From NCBI GenBank assembly GCA_902651635.1, contig CACRSC010000006.1:215151-266779 (forward strand): a stretch of DNA of 51,629 nucleotides, given 5' to 3'. The notes beneath the pieces were generated by a model. The model was not told where the DNA came from and ran no database searches. It saw only the letters and a program-made list of their open reading frames with translations. Origin of the DNA: Mastigamoeba balamuthi. Its lineage: Eukaryota; Evosea; Mastigamoebida; Mastigamoebidae. Position 1 is the stretch's first letter; the number at the start of each line of letters is the position of its first letter. Positions 23,300 through 34,595 of the stretch are shown here, piece after piece. The position numbers and the translations under genes were made by a program.

Positions 23300-24355
23300 T
23301 CAGTTTCTTACAGCATTTCCATGAGTGGCAATAACTTGTGCAACCTGATGGGAAATGTCTCCAATGTACTTCTGAATTTCTTAAAGTATGAAGGTATTCC
23401 ACTCCTCTCTGATGTACTGCACGAGCTCTGCTCTATTTCGGGGTCTGCGGTCCCACACACGCTGCTTGAGGGTCTTCCAAAGGTTCTTTATGGAATTGAG
23501 ATCTGCTGAGTATGAAGGCCAGCTCATATGATAGTATCCATGTTGGGCAAGCCAATCTTGGATTTGTTTTTACTTTGTGTACAGGTTGATTGCCATCCAT
23601 GAACTTACCTTCCCGAGCATATGCTTTCTGGAAAGAACCCTTCAAGTTCTCCTTGAGGATCTTCTTGTACTTTTCAGCATTGAGATTAGTGTCAAAAACA
23701 ACGAGGTTTCCTGTGCCATAGTATCCAATTGACACCCACACGTTGACCTTGATCTGATGTGAAGCATGTCCAACTGGCACATACTCACCAGAGAGCCACA
23801 TATCCTTGGGGGGACCACGGAGAGGGACGCCAGCTTCATCTGTGAACAACATCCAGTGGAACCAGCAGCGAGCAACTGCTCAGCATGCTTGTACCACTTT
23901 TCTTTTGCCAGGTGAGTCAGTGGAGGTTTCACACTCGGTTTGAATCAGTGGTAGCCCTGTGAGCAGAGCTGTCCGTGGGTTGTGCTCGGGTCGACCTGCT
24001 TGTTCCATAGCTCTGTGAGGCAGCTCGAACTGCATGATCTGTTCTTACAGAGAAGTGTATACAGCTCTTGGTCTTCTTCTGCAGTTGTTTTCTGGTGTGG
24101 CCCACGGCCCTTCCTGTCCTTGAAGAGCCTCTGATTGCGCCACCGCTTCATGGTGTTGCATGAAACACCCCATTGCCGTGCTACCACAGATATATTGGCA
24201 TGCGGGACCAACACCTCTGAGTGCAGCTGGAGACGTTGTTCTTCAGTGAGCTGGTGGGGCATTTTTAGCATAAAAGTATCTTTTATATTACTCCTCACCA
24301 GAATCTCCCAGATATAGGTGGCCTCAATCAGTTGCATATGCTCTTTCTCGGCCAT
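23300..24355 (-). pseudogene. Tc1/mariner transposase, frameshifted
   Basis: Minus-strand pieces in order: helix-turn-helix region (LTEEQRLQLHSEVL, VVARQWGVSCNTMKRW) from a probable ATG at 24355; a stop near 23945; a continuation shifted in frame; then the DDE domain with the first Asp in WMLFTDEAG. The second acidic region reads MDGNQPVH. The third reads WPSYSADLNSIKNLWKTLK, where families normally have IEN, so the catalytic Glu is Lys here. Further stops interrupt the C-terminus, which ends with a recognisable ATHGNAVRN at 23300. Several frame breaks and the lost Glu make it non-functional. No intact copy is present in the window. Confidence 0.9.
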
Positions 24356-24426
24356 CGTGCTACCAGTGCTTTGTAATCGTGGAGAATGCCCGCACCCAGA
24401 GAGGCAAATATGAATGAGGTGGTCTG

Positions 24427-24445
24427 TCAATTATGCCCACGACTG
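24427..24445. repeat. Right terminal inverted repeat of the Tc1/mariner element
   Basis: TCAATTATGCCCACGACTG, the complement of the left repeat with one mismatch, followed by TA at 24446-24447. Confidence 0.9.
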
Positions 24446-24732
24446 TACATCTTCTTATGTTGTATGAGATTAGCAAGAAAATTCATATATTGATTATTCT
24501 GATCACAGCCGTAGTTGAGCACATTAACTAAAGCAGGTGCAGTTGTATATGGTCATGATTTCCGAAAATGTGACTGCCCTGCTCTACTTACCAAGATCCG
24601 ATGAGAACGAAAGAAAAGCAGTTGTTGTGTTGGCAGTGTTCGGTGTTTGAGTCTGTGTCAATGTGTTGTGAGTGGTTGGTACACGGGTTGTGTGAGACAA
24701 ATTGGCACTGTCCGGTGTGTGTGTTTGTTTTG
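24446..24732. other. Intergenic between the transposon and channel copy B
   Basis: Short AT-rich to mixed stretch with a GT-rich tract around 24640-24730. No gene seen. It is probably the 3' flank of channel copy B. Confidence 0.5.
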
Positions 24733-27700
24733 CTACACAGAGGGGTGATTCGTCTCTGGCGAGCTGTCAGCAGCAATCACCGCGCTCGGCAGAGACGGTG
24801 CAAGCGGGGTTTCGAATGTGGCTGAGCCCCCCGCAGAAGACGAGTTCCACTTGGTCCTTGAGTCCTGCGCTCCTCTGCGCTGCAGCACGTACACGCTGTC
24901 GTTCTCGGACACGCGCGTACTCCTGGGAGGGTTCGTGAACACGTAGGGCTCGCTACCTTCGTTGTCATCGTTGCATCTATACAGCCCCAGCGGAATCATG
25001 TCGTTGTGCATCAGGCAGTCGAACAGGTCGCCATAGGTCGGACACTACCCCACCCCTCTGTGAGCAACGCGCAATATGCGGGTGCCAAAATGAAAAATGC
25101 GTACGAATTCGTCGGGCAGTGGGATCTGGTTGAGGAAGCAGGAGTCGTCCTCAGGGTTCAAGTTCAGGAGCCTCTCCACGAACGCCACAATGTAGTCGTT
25201 GAAGTACAGGTTGGCCAGGAGGGTGTCGAACACCGAGATGGAGAAGAGACGCCCGGATGCGTAGCTCGGGATGAAAGCTGGTCCGTACTGCCCGACGAAC
25301 TTCTCAGAGAGCGACACAGGCCGGAAGAACTTGGCGTTGGTCATCGTTGTTAGGTCCACGAGGACCCTTTCGGTGGACATCTTGCAGTTGAGCTGCGTGT
25401 TGTAGTAGGCAAGCACAGTGTCCGTGTCCGCGATGAGGTCACTGTCTTCCGACTCGCCTGCCCTCGGCGACGGCGTTGACAAGATAATTACGTGTTTGGC
25501 CTCCTGTATCCCGGCCCTCTCCATGTCCGAGTACACCACAGCGGAGCCTTGAACAACGTACAGCTCTGGTATGAACGACAGCTGCGACCACTCGTCCTCG
25601 TTCGGGCACGTCTGAGTGAGGACGACGATTGGCATCGCGGAGGAGCATAGACTCCTCCGAATCTCCTGGAGGAACGAGGAGATGTTTGTCATGGAGGACG
25701 TGCACACCAGCACGTGCCCTCCATCTCTGAACTCCCTGCGTGTCGCGAGATCCAGGGGCCGCTGCTGCTGTGCTGCTTCGCTCGTGCAGGCGCTCTCCTG
25801 CTTCGGGGTTGAGCACGTGGATGTGGGAGCGAGGCAGGGGAAGATGCTGATCTGGAACTCCGTGAGTCTTGCTCCCATGAGCCTCCTACGCAGTTTGCGC
25901 TCACGCTCCTCGAGCGTGCGCTCGTCCTTTACGTAGAGGAACTGCAGCTTGGCGACGTCGGTCTCGTCCTGCGCGATCAACAGAGCCACCTCGTTGCCCG
26001 TGATCACGTAGTCCCTCGGTGGGTTTACCGTCATCACGAAGCCGTTGCCCTTTGGCATAGTCAGGGCGAGGAGAAGCACTCCATGGTGGTGATACAGAGT
26101 CTGAAAGCAGTGTCAGTGCTGTGGTGTGTACGCAGGTTTGACATACAGTGACGGCCTCGTGGAAGGTTTTGTTCACAAACAGCTGTGGGATCGGGCATGG
26201 GTAGATCTCTTGGGACGTTCCGTGATCTGAGTTTTGTTTGAGTCGATTCGCGAGTCAAGTGAATAGAGGGTACCGTATTCCGAAACCCATGTCTCCAATT
26301 TCGAGTCGGTCAGCCTCGCCTTGGTCATGAACAGATTGCAGATGAGGGTGTTGATCCCAGGCACGGACAGCGAGCGAGACAGAAGGCCCTGTTTGAATCG
26401 TTAAGACATGGTCAAACGGCGGGCTGTTATCACATTTCGAAGCTCCTCTACGCAGATAATGTTCTCAACCCCGATTGCACGAAGGTAATTCTGTGGGAGT
26501 TCAGTGGAAGGGCTCAATTAAGAGTGCTGGATACCTTGGCCACGGTCGTATAGACACGTACGCATAGCCTTAAGTCCTTCCTGTATTTCTTTATCGACAT
26601 TGCCCTCAGCATTGTTTCTGGAATAGAAGTTGTAAGATAGTGAGAACATGGGTGGCAAGTGACCTTTGTCCTTCTCGGTGGCGTTCATCTCCCCGTGCGG
26701 GCTCAGAAGGAACATTGCGGATGCCTTACGCGCACCCGCTCTCGTGAGGTCCTCGTCTTTCTGTTGTCAGTGTAAGAAATGGTCGAGGGTGGGCTGCTGA
26801 CAAGGCAAGTGCCAACGAGAAGAGTAACATCTTGCTGGTATTTCGAACGATTCAGAAGGGCCTTGAGACCTGGCGATGGCATTTCCGGAATTAGGACGAC
26901 GCACTGTGCGCGCTTCCTCATGGAGCGGTCCTATATTCGGGCAGTGAAACACTTGGCAATTCAAGTGGTAATGTACCGAGTGGAACAACTCGGCCAAGAA
27001 CGCTGACAAGTTCTCTGGTGTGACGTACCCCGAGATGATTACGAACCTGCGTCCCTTGCTCTTGTAACAACCGGCGTATTCTGGCATCGGTTCAGCGTGC
27101 TATGTCTGTGGAGTGGGCTCACTTGGCTGGTTTGCGATGAGGTTGAGGATCTCCTGGGACTGCATTGGAACGACAATCAGGGTGGTCAGTATCAGCATCA
27201 TGACGATCACCCGGCCGATCTCCGACTTTGGCGCGTAGTCACCGTATCCGACAGTTAGCATCGTCTGCCATGAAGTGGTTAGTACGCGAATCACGTTGGG
27301 CGTGGTTACGATTATGATGAAGTACAACGACGTATGGAAGTGCTCCAGGTCGCCCTTCTCGGTGATGCAGATCAGAGAAGCCCCACTGAACAGCAGGGAG
27401 AACATGATGAGCAGCAACGCCAGCACTTGTTTGTAGAGCTCTGCGAGGATGGTCTCGTTAGGCTATCGGTGAGGATGCGCAGCTGAAGTGTGTGTTTCCG
27501 CAGCCCGGTCGCGTACGGTTTTTGAGGATGCGGAAGAAGTGGATGACGCGGACGAGCTGGATGAGCCTCACGACCCTCAGGAACGCCAGCCCGTTGTTTT
27601 TCGTTGCCGCGTACAGCAGCGACGGCAGAATCGAGACGATGTCGATTATACCAAAGACGGAGAAAATGTACCGAGTCCTGTTCTCGGACAGGTACAGCCG

Positions 27701-28143
27701 CCAACAGTAGTCCGTGAAGCTGCGGGAGGCGCCTCAGCAGAGTGCCCACTCTGGCCCACGGGGGCGGTGGTGGGTGCGCACCAGAACGCGGAGATGACAT
27801 AGCCGGCAATGGCGTACTCGGGCTTCTCGCGGGTGTACGTCTCGGCCACGAACAGGCCGCAGGCGACAAAGCTCGTCATGATCTGGGCCATGTCCTGCGG
27901 GAGAGCGCGAGTGGGCTCAGGACCGCAGGGCTGTTGCGTGGAATCGGCGAGGTGGGCGGAAAGAACCGTGATGATACTGGCAGGGGTCTTGTGGTAGAAC
28001 CAGTCGGCCGCGAGGTCTCTGCGGGACAGCGCCTCGTGCACGACCAGGGGCGCGCCCTCGCTCGACTCCATGAACCCCGTGATCACGGTGTTCGGGCACT
28101 GCTCCTTGCCGCCGCTGCGGCCTGCTGTCCTTGCGCTCTCCAT
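24733..28143 (-). CDS. Slo-family potassium channel, copy B
   Basis: Fourteen exons (minus): 28143-27967, 27894-27782, 27719-27517, 27440-27310, 27264-27123, 27080-26977, 26930-26802, 26760-26664, 26617-26535, 26490-26434, 26388-26274, 26226-26147, 26100-25105, 25044-24733; 912 aa. All 13 intron positions and phases match copy A; eleven exons have identical lengths, including the 996-nt exon 13. Same filter (TVGYGDY), S4 (FLRVVRLIQLVRVIHFFRIL), RCK1 (RFVIISGYVTPENLSAFL) and RCK2 (GGHVLVCTSS), and Slo hallmark RLFSISVFDTLLANLYFN. S0 and an Asp-rich calcium bowl are absent here too. The tail after EPYVFTNPP diverges from copy A and is Ser/Pro-rich, a probable regulatory difference. The two subunits could form hetero-tetramers (inference). 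Confidence 0.95.
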
Positions 28144-28418
28144 GCCTCGGGTGGATGGAAGAATGCAGCGCTATAATTGGCCCTCTTTACCCGAATTGCA
28201 CTGATCGATCGGAAACTGAATTCAGCTACAGATTTTAATTCCTCTACGCAGAGCGTTGGAAATGCGGACACAGGAAGCAGACAGGGGAGAACAGGGGGAC
28301 GCGGAGGGTATAGAGCCTTCAGAATCAAAGGGCAGGGTCCTTGTTTTGCCATCGTGGCGGAGGAAGCAAGAGAGTGCGGCACGGCATCACAGCGAATACG
28401 AAGATACGGGTATCTTTT

Positions 28419-29283
28419 TTAGATGATGCCGATCTTGCTCGCGACGTCGAGGGCCTCCTGGTCGGGGGACAGGCGCACAAACGCCTTCTTCTGGCCGTCG
28501 GGCCTGATGAGGGTGTTGACCTTGGCGGCCTGGATGTCGTACATCTTCTTGACGGCCTCCTTGATCTGGCGCTTGTTGGCGCGCACGTCGGCGACGAAGA
28601 CCAGAGTGTTCTGGTCCTCGATCTTCTTCATCGCGGACTCAGTCGTCAGCGGGAACTTGAGCACCGCGAAGTGGTCGATCGAGGGCATGCGCGGCGCGCT
28701 CTTGCGAGGGTACGCCGGGTTGCGCGCCTGCTTCAGGGTGATCGGGCTGCGCAGAGGGGGCGAGCAGAGGTCAGTACGCGCCACGCGTGCTGAGGACGGG
28801 GGCCCGGGCAGGGCGGCGAGCGGCGTACCGGCGGAAGTGCACCGTCTTGCGCACACGGCGCTTCTTGGTGGTGAACTGGCCGACCTTCACGGCCTTGGCG
28901 GCCTTGAGCGCCACGTGCTTAGGCGACACCTTCTTGACCGCCTTCTTGGCTGCGCGTTTCACGCACACATGCCGAGTCAGTGACTGGACCACCGTTTCCG
29001 CAGGGGGCGAGGCACCCCCCAGCGGCGATGGGGCGCGGTTGCGGGGAGGGGTCGGGTGCGCAGGAGGGCGTGTGCAAGGGGGGCGGCGTACCCACAGCCT
29101 TGGCGGCGGCGGGCTTCTTCGCCGGGGCCGCGGCCTTCTTCGCGGGAGCGGCGGCCGCCGGCTTGGTCTCTGCAGAGGGGAGAGGACGAGGGAGGCGCGG
29201 AGGTGAGGGCATGCGCGGGGAGCACGGGAGGGGGCACGGCGGGCGCCGAGGAGGGCGGGCGAACCGGTCTTCTTGGCGGGCAT
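28419..29283 (-). CDS. RPL23A: 60S ribosomal protein uL23 (L23a)
   Basis: Four exons (minus): 29283-29265, 29169-29092, 28949-28829, 28746-28419; 181 aa. The C-terminal two thirds carry the eukaryotic L23a signature: [52 protein letters not shown] and the terminal DVASKIGII. The N-terminus is an Ala/Lys/Pro tail ([13 protein letters not shown]), longer than is usual in animal L23a. Three introns within the first 180 nt of coding sequence are typical of ribosomal genes in intron-rich protists. It is divergent from ATG9; the 238 bp between the start codons presumably serve both genes. Confidence 0.97.
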
Positions 29284-29521
29284 TGGACACGGTCGATAAG
29301 GACAAGGACCCCACTAAGGACTGAGAGAGAAGAGAAAACCAGTCGCCCCGCGCGCACCAGAAATCTCTGATCACGTCATAGTTGACATCACCCTCCTGTG
29401 CCGTTCCGCCGACGAAGCGGCGCAGGGGCGCGCGGGATATTAATGACCCCCGGGGGCCGAAATCCCCGTGATCTCGGCTGCTGCTTTATTTCTCTCGTTT
29501 CGCCGAGTCGCTGGCGCGGCG

Positions 29522-31869
29522 ATGAATTCCCTGCTAGAGAGGCTGGAGAGGGGCGAGCAGCAGTACGTCGCTGCTCCCGAGGACGACGACGAGTGCACGC
29601 CAGGCCCGCGCATCCGCGAGTCCGAGCTCGACGGTTTTCTCCGCGATGTGCTGACCGCACCGTCTCTCCCTCCTCCCGCCCCCGTCCACGGATCACTCAC
29701 GTTCCGGGCTCCCCGCTCCCTCTCTCCTCCTCTCCCTCCCGGCTGCCGTGCTGGCCTGTGCAGGTCTACACGTTCTACAGGCGCAAGGGCCTCTTCAACA
29801 TTGTCCTCACCAAGATTCTCAACCTGCTGTGCGATTGATTGCGGCGTCCCCCACCCCGGCCCACCCGCCAACGCCCTGACGCCCAACGCGCGGCGCGGTG
29901 GGGCAGAGCGCTCGTGTTCCTCGCCGGGGTCGTCGTCTGCGCGCTGCACTTTGTCAACTACCCGTACCTGCTGGGCTGGGACGACGCGTCAGGCGGCGGG
30001 TCGGTCTTCATTGTGGATTTCCACAGGCAAGATTTCATTTCCGTGACGGCGCCGGCAACTGACTCGCCCCCCTTCCCGCCACAGGGTCCACCCGGCGACG
30101 TGGGTGGCGCTGGCGGTGCTCGGAGTCGTGGTGCTGTTCTACGGGGTGGCGGCCGTGTCGGAGGTGCACGCGCACTCGCGCGTCGCGAGGTTCTACGACG
30201 TGTGGCTGCACATACGCGGCGACGACCTCGAGTACATCGACTGGCCCACGGTCGTCGAGCGCATCACGCGCGTCAGCAACCTGATTGAGTCGACGTCCGA
30301 CAGGCCAGCACTCACCCCACGGCCCACGGGACACGCGCCTCTGACAGCTCTCTCTCTTCCCCTGCGCTCCAGTGGCGACGGAGGGCAGCTGACCGCGCTC
30401 GACGTGATGAAGCGCATCACGCGCAGGGAGAACTACATGGTGGCGATGGTGGCGCGCGGCGTGCTGCACGCGGACATCAAGCTGCCGTTTGTGGCGGCGC
30501 CTATGCCGCTGTACTCGCAGACGCTCGAGTGGGCGCTGGGGTTCACGCTGTGGACGATCAACTACACCACGAGCGGCTTCAAGACCCCCGCGATCCCCAC
30601 CTCCGAGGGCGAGGAGGCCCGGAGGCGCGCCGAGTGGGAGCGCCTGCTGCGTCGCAGGTTCCTTGGCGTGGGCATCGCCATGGGGCTGCTCTCGCCCCTG
30701 ATCTTCGTGCTGCTTGCCGCGTACATCGCGTTCAAGTACGGGGAGGAGCTGCGCAGCCGCCCGGCAGAGATCGCGGGCGCGCGCACTTGGACGCCTTACG
30801 CGCGCTGGCGCCTGCGCGAGCTCAACGAGGCGGAGCACCTGTTCGAGGAGCGCCTTGCGCGCGCGACTCCCGGGGCCCGCGAGTACGCCGTGGGGTTCCC
30901 GCCCGCGGCCCCCGTGGTCGCCTTGGCCAAGTTCCTGTCGCTCGTCCTTGGCGCCGTCCTGCTGCTGCTCGTCGCGCTCTCGCTCATCAGCGAGAGGTTC
31001 GTGTTCACCGTCTGGGGCCTCTCGAGCGTGTTCTACATCACGGGCCTCACCGCGCTCCTGGCGCTCTGCCGCGCGCTGATCCCCGAGTCCAACGCCGTCT
31101 ACGACGCCGAGGCCTCGCTGTCGAGCATGGCGCGCCACACGCACTACTACCCGCGCCACTGGCGCGGAGCCGCGCGCTCGAGCCGCGTCCTCGGCGAGGT
31201 CACCGAGCTCTTCACGCTGCGCCCGCTCATCTGGCTGCGCGAGCTCGCGTGCCTCTTCCTCGTGCCGATCGCCTGCGTGCGCGGGCTCAGAGACAGCAGC
31301 GGCGACATCGTGCACTTCCTCGCGGACTCGACCGACACGGAGCCGAGGGTCGGCCGGTCGTGCGCCTACGCCTCGTTCTTCGACAAGAGGTTCTCCAACT
31401 CGCGCTGCGGCGCCTCTGTGCACGCCCCGCGCCACTCGCGCCTGCCCAACGGCCTCATGGAGAAGTCCTTCCTCAGCTTCCACGTGCGCCACTCCGCCCG
31501 GCTTTGTTTCGTATCCTCACAGCGCTCGCGCACCAGAACTGGTACGTCTTCTGGGAGGTGCCCGAGGAGGGCAGGTGCATCCTGCAGCGCCTGGCCCAGT
31601 TTGCCGAGGAGCGCGACCGCATCCGCAAGGAGCGCCCGACCGAGATTGTGATACCCCTGTCGTCGACGCTGCTGTCGCAGCCCGTGTCCGAGTCGCAGCA
31701 GCCGCAACAGCAGTACCCGTGGGAGCGCAGCGACATCATGATGGAGTTCTACGAGGCGCAGAGGATGCACCAGTCGCAGGCGGACCCCACTGCAGCAGCA
31801 GCGGCAGCGTCCGCTGCCTCGCAGGGGACGTCGCAGCCGGGCCTGAGCTACGCCCCGCCCTCTTTGTAG
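29522..31869 (+). CDS. ATG9: Autophagy protein 9, lipid scramblase
   Basis: Multi-pass membrane protein of autophagosome formation. Exons: 29522-29647, 29764-29828, 29907-29999 (or to 29987), 30085-30294 (or to 30288), 30373-31483, 31537-31869; about 645 aa. Family landmarks: VYTFYRRKGLFNIVLTKILN just before TM1, RFYDVWLHI-DDLEYIDWPTVV, RRENYMVAMVARGVL, LRELNEAEHLFEERL, RALIPESNAVY, HTHYYPRHWRG, and after the last membrane pair KSFLSFH followed by NWYVFWE. The lumenal loop between TM1 and TM2 is short. The C-terminus is a Gln/Ala/Ser-rich tail, shorter than in animals. The donors of introns 3 and 4 are each ambiguous between two in-frame sites. The final intron is assigned by size (53 bp) and phase. 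Confidence 0.9.
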
Positions 31870-32079
31870 GTTCCGGGACCTTTCTCTCGTGTCTATGTAC
31901 AGTGAACACCTGATTTCACGTAGTTGACGCAGCACTCCTTTGAGCAAGTAACGAATACTACCCCAAGCCACGTATTTGCAATCCTCCACTCCCTGACGGC
32001 GCTGGGCTTGCGTAATTACAGTAAATCTAGATATTCAGTGTTGATCTTACAGTATCTAAACAAGAAAAAAAAGGGGCAC

Positions 32080-34251
32080 ATGGAGGGCAACAAGCGCGCG
32101 CGGCCCGACGGAGCCGCGGCAGAGCAGCCCCCGCACGCGCGCCCCCGGTACGCCCCGCGCTCCAGCGCCGTCGTCGACGAGATCGTGAACGCGATGCACG
32201 CGGCCGCCGAGGGCGACGAGGTCGAGATGCGCATCGGCCGCATCTGCGGCGGCGGGCGCACGCACTTCGAGCCCGGGATGACGGCGGAGCAGTTCGCGGC
32301 GCTGGGCCGGTGGCTGCGCCGCGAGTCGTGGCAGCCGCGCGAGTGGTGGTCGCGCGGGTACTCGCACGACAACGCGCCGCCGAGGGAGTGGGCCCTGCGG
32401 CCGCCGGTGACGACGGACGAGACCGTCTTCCTCTACCCCTCGTCCTCGCGTGCGTACTCGGCGCACACCCCCCCCCTGCGCGCGCAGTAATGAATCATCC
32501 CCGTTCAGGGTAGATTTCCCTATCTTCTTTTCCCCCCTCTCCGCTGGTGTTTTCCCCCGCGCGTGTCATTTCCCTACTGCGGGGGGCACCGGAGCTGATG
32601 CGGACCCGGACCGCGGGGGCAGCGCTGGGAGGGAACATGCGGATAGCGTGCGAGACGTCGTCGCTCAAGATAGTGAGCGCGGACATCAAGGTCAAGCGCT
32701 CGCAGCCGCACGACCTGCCCACACAGTTCTTCTTCGACGTCCGAATCTCCCTGAGCGCCGAGCACAGTTGCGCGCTGCCCCGCTCCCCCGTCTCAGCCCT
32801 CAGCCCTCTGACCGCCGCCTCCCCCGCCGCCAGGCATGGACCCGCCGGCGGAGCTGCCGCCGGGGCACCAGAGCCAGCGGCGAAAAGTGCGGCAGTCGTA
32901 CCGGAGGGGCAACTGGTACGTCATCGACCTGACCGAGGTGGAGACGGGCGACGGGGGCAAGACGTACGAGGTGGAGCTGGAGGTGCTGGCGGACGCGCTG
33001 CGGCGCCTGCGCTCGGGGAGCGCCGACGCGGCGCAGGAGCTGCAGTGGGTGGCGTCGGACATGTGGGCGTTCGTGTGCACGATACACCCCAAGCTCTACG
33101 AGGGGCACTGGATGGGCGACGTCGTCTCGCGGCCCGTCGCGCAGCCCGAGGAGATGCGGGCGCTGCGGCACTGCGTCAACATCTTCAACTCGGACAAGTT
33201 CCCGGGGGCCATGCCCGTCAACCTGCGCAGGCGCAGCCTCGAGGCGCTGCGCGCGGGCGAGTACTGGGTCAGCGAGAAGACCGACGGCATACGCCAGATG
33301 GTGCTCGTCTACCAGGGCTGCGTCTACCTCGTCGACCGCAGCAGCCGCGCCGTCGAGTTCAAGCGCGCCAACAACTCGCTGCTGGCGACGGTGCTCGGCG
33401 AGCGCGGGCCCACGCTGCTCGACTGCGAGCTCGTGCGCAACCTCAAGACGCTGCAGCCGTGCCTGTTCGTCTTTGACGCGCTGATGCTGCGCGGGGAGGC
33501 CGTGCACGCGCTGCCGCTCTCGCAGAGGCTCGCGGCCGTCGAGCGCGCGATGGCCGAGTACAGGGCCGCGCTGCGGTACCTGCAGGTCTCGGAGGAGTTC
33601 TTCTCGTTCGCCGTCGCCGAGAAGAAGTTCTTCCACACGCGCGACGTCGGCCAGCTGCGCCAGCTGATGAGGATCGACGACGGCGAGAGCAAGACGATCG
33701 AGGACCCCGCCCGCGGCAAGTGCTGCAACATCGACGGGCTCATCCTCGCGCCCGACATCGCCTACAAGCCCTACACCAACGACACCATGTTCAAGTGGAA
33801 GTTCAACACCATGTGGACCGTCGACCTCGCGCTGGTCGCCGACGAGGCCACCGGCGCCGAGCGCTACTACGCCAAGGGCCGCCAGGGCCCGCAGGAGATC
33901 CCGGGCGTAGCGCTCGGCCCAGAGGACTCGGAGAAGATGCACGGCGACATAGAGCGCCAGCGCATCATCAGACCAGACTCGTGGAGGCCCGTCGTGGAGC
34001 TCGCCTACCTCAAAGGGTGCGCGCATTCCCCCTCGCGATCATTCGCAATTTCGCCACTGCAATTCAATTGAATCAAAACTCACAAATGACAAAATCGCGT
34101 TGGGCACGCGGCGCGCAGAGGGGCGTGGGCGTACCACGGGCTGAGGCCAGACAAGGAGCACCCCAACTTCATCGACACGGTCACAGACACGATCGCGGTG
34201 GTGGACGAGGACATCTCGCTCGAGGAGCTCCTGCAGGTCCTCACACAGTGA
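32080..34251 (+). CDS. Bifunctional mRNA capping enzyme: tunnel-type RNA triphosphatase + guanylyltransferase
   Basis: Carries out the first two steps of mRNA 5' capping. Exons 32080-32449, 32623-32766, 32834-34016, 34119-34251; 609 aa, in frame. The N-terminal ~220 residues look like a triphosphate-tunnel metalloenzyme: beta-1 metal site GDEVEMRIGRI (about residues 45-55) and closing strand TYEVELEVLAD, with RSYRR-like SYRRGNWYVIDLTEVE between. The C-terminal ~370 residues are guanylyltransferase: active-site Lys in SEKTDGIRQMV (about K319), YLVDRSSR, TLLDCELV (motif III with Cys for Gly), NIDGLILAPD, FKWKF, and a motif VI-like WAYHGLRPDKEHPNF completed by the last exon. The acceptor of intron 1 is the least certain join. 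No methyltransferase domain is attached. Confidence 0.9.
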
Positions 34252-34595
34252 CAACTCCTCCCACTGCGTCGCGTGAAGGGGCAAGGGGCGGGGCTCGCTA
34301 ACGTCCGCTAAGAAACCCGCCTATACTACCCTCGCACGCCCCACTCGTTTGAGTTCAGCGCAAGTTTAATTGAACCACCAGTTTGGAATTGAACCACCAC
34401 AAGGACCGGCCGCCGCCGCGCGCGGACTCTTGCACGAAAATCAAGTGTATCGTGACGTGCACCCAAATCTATTACTTGTGCATTCTGGCCTTTTCCGAAT
34501 AGCACACCGAATCCAACCGCGGAGAGCAATCCCGCGGGATCACGCGGCCTGCAACAATCCCGCTCAGTCGGCCCCGCGGCCCCGCTCCCGTGGCC
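34252..34595. other. Intergenic, probable promoter of the receptor kinase
   Basis: 344 bp with a modest AT-rich patch (34350-34400) and a ttttccgaatagcacaccgaa segment near 34491 that weakly resembles the recurrent upstream motif. No gene seen. Confidence 0.45.

Larger units (their letters stand above)
23193..24445 (-). mobile_element. Tc1/mariner-type DNA transposon, inactive
   Basis: A 1253-bp element bounded by near-perfect inverted repeats (CAGTCATGGGCATAATTGA at 23193-23211; complement with one mismatch at 24427-24445). It is flanked on both sides by TA (23191-23192 and 24446-24447), the target duplication expected of this superfamily. It encodes one broken transposase on the minus strand. 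Length and structure are normal for Tc1/mariner. It lies between the two tandem potassium-channel genes, in a stretch far more AT-rich than the host genes. Confidence 0.92.

Noticed and set aside
18578-28143. Two channel genes as an assembly duplication
   Set aside because: Protein and intron sequences differ throughout; only structure is conserved, so the duplication is real.
28341-28793. Plus-strand frame over the uL23 gene
   Set aside because: Complement of the ribosomal protein coding exon.
30035-31492. 485-codon antisense frame over ATG9
   Set aside because: Shadow of GC-rich coding; ATG9 landmarks are on the plus strand.
32800-34026. 408-codon antisense frame over the capping enzyme
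   Set aside because: No family resemblance; the plus-strand guanylyltransferase motifs explain the region.
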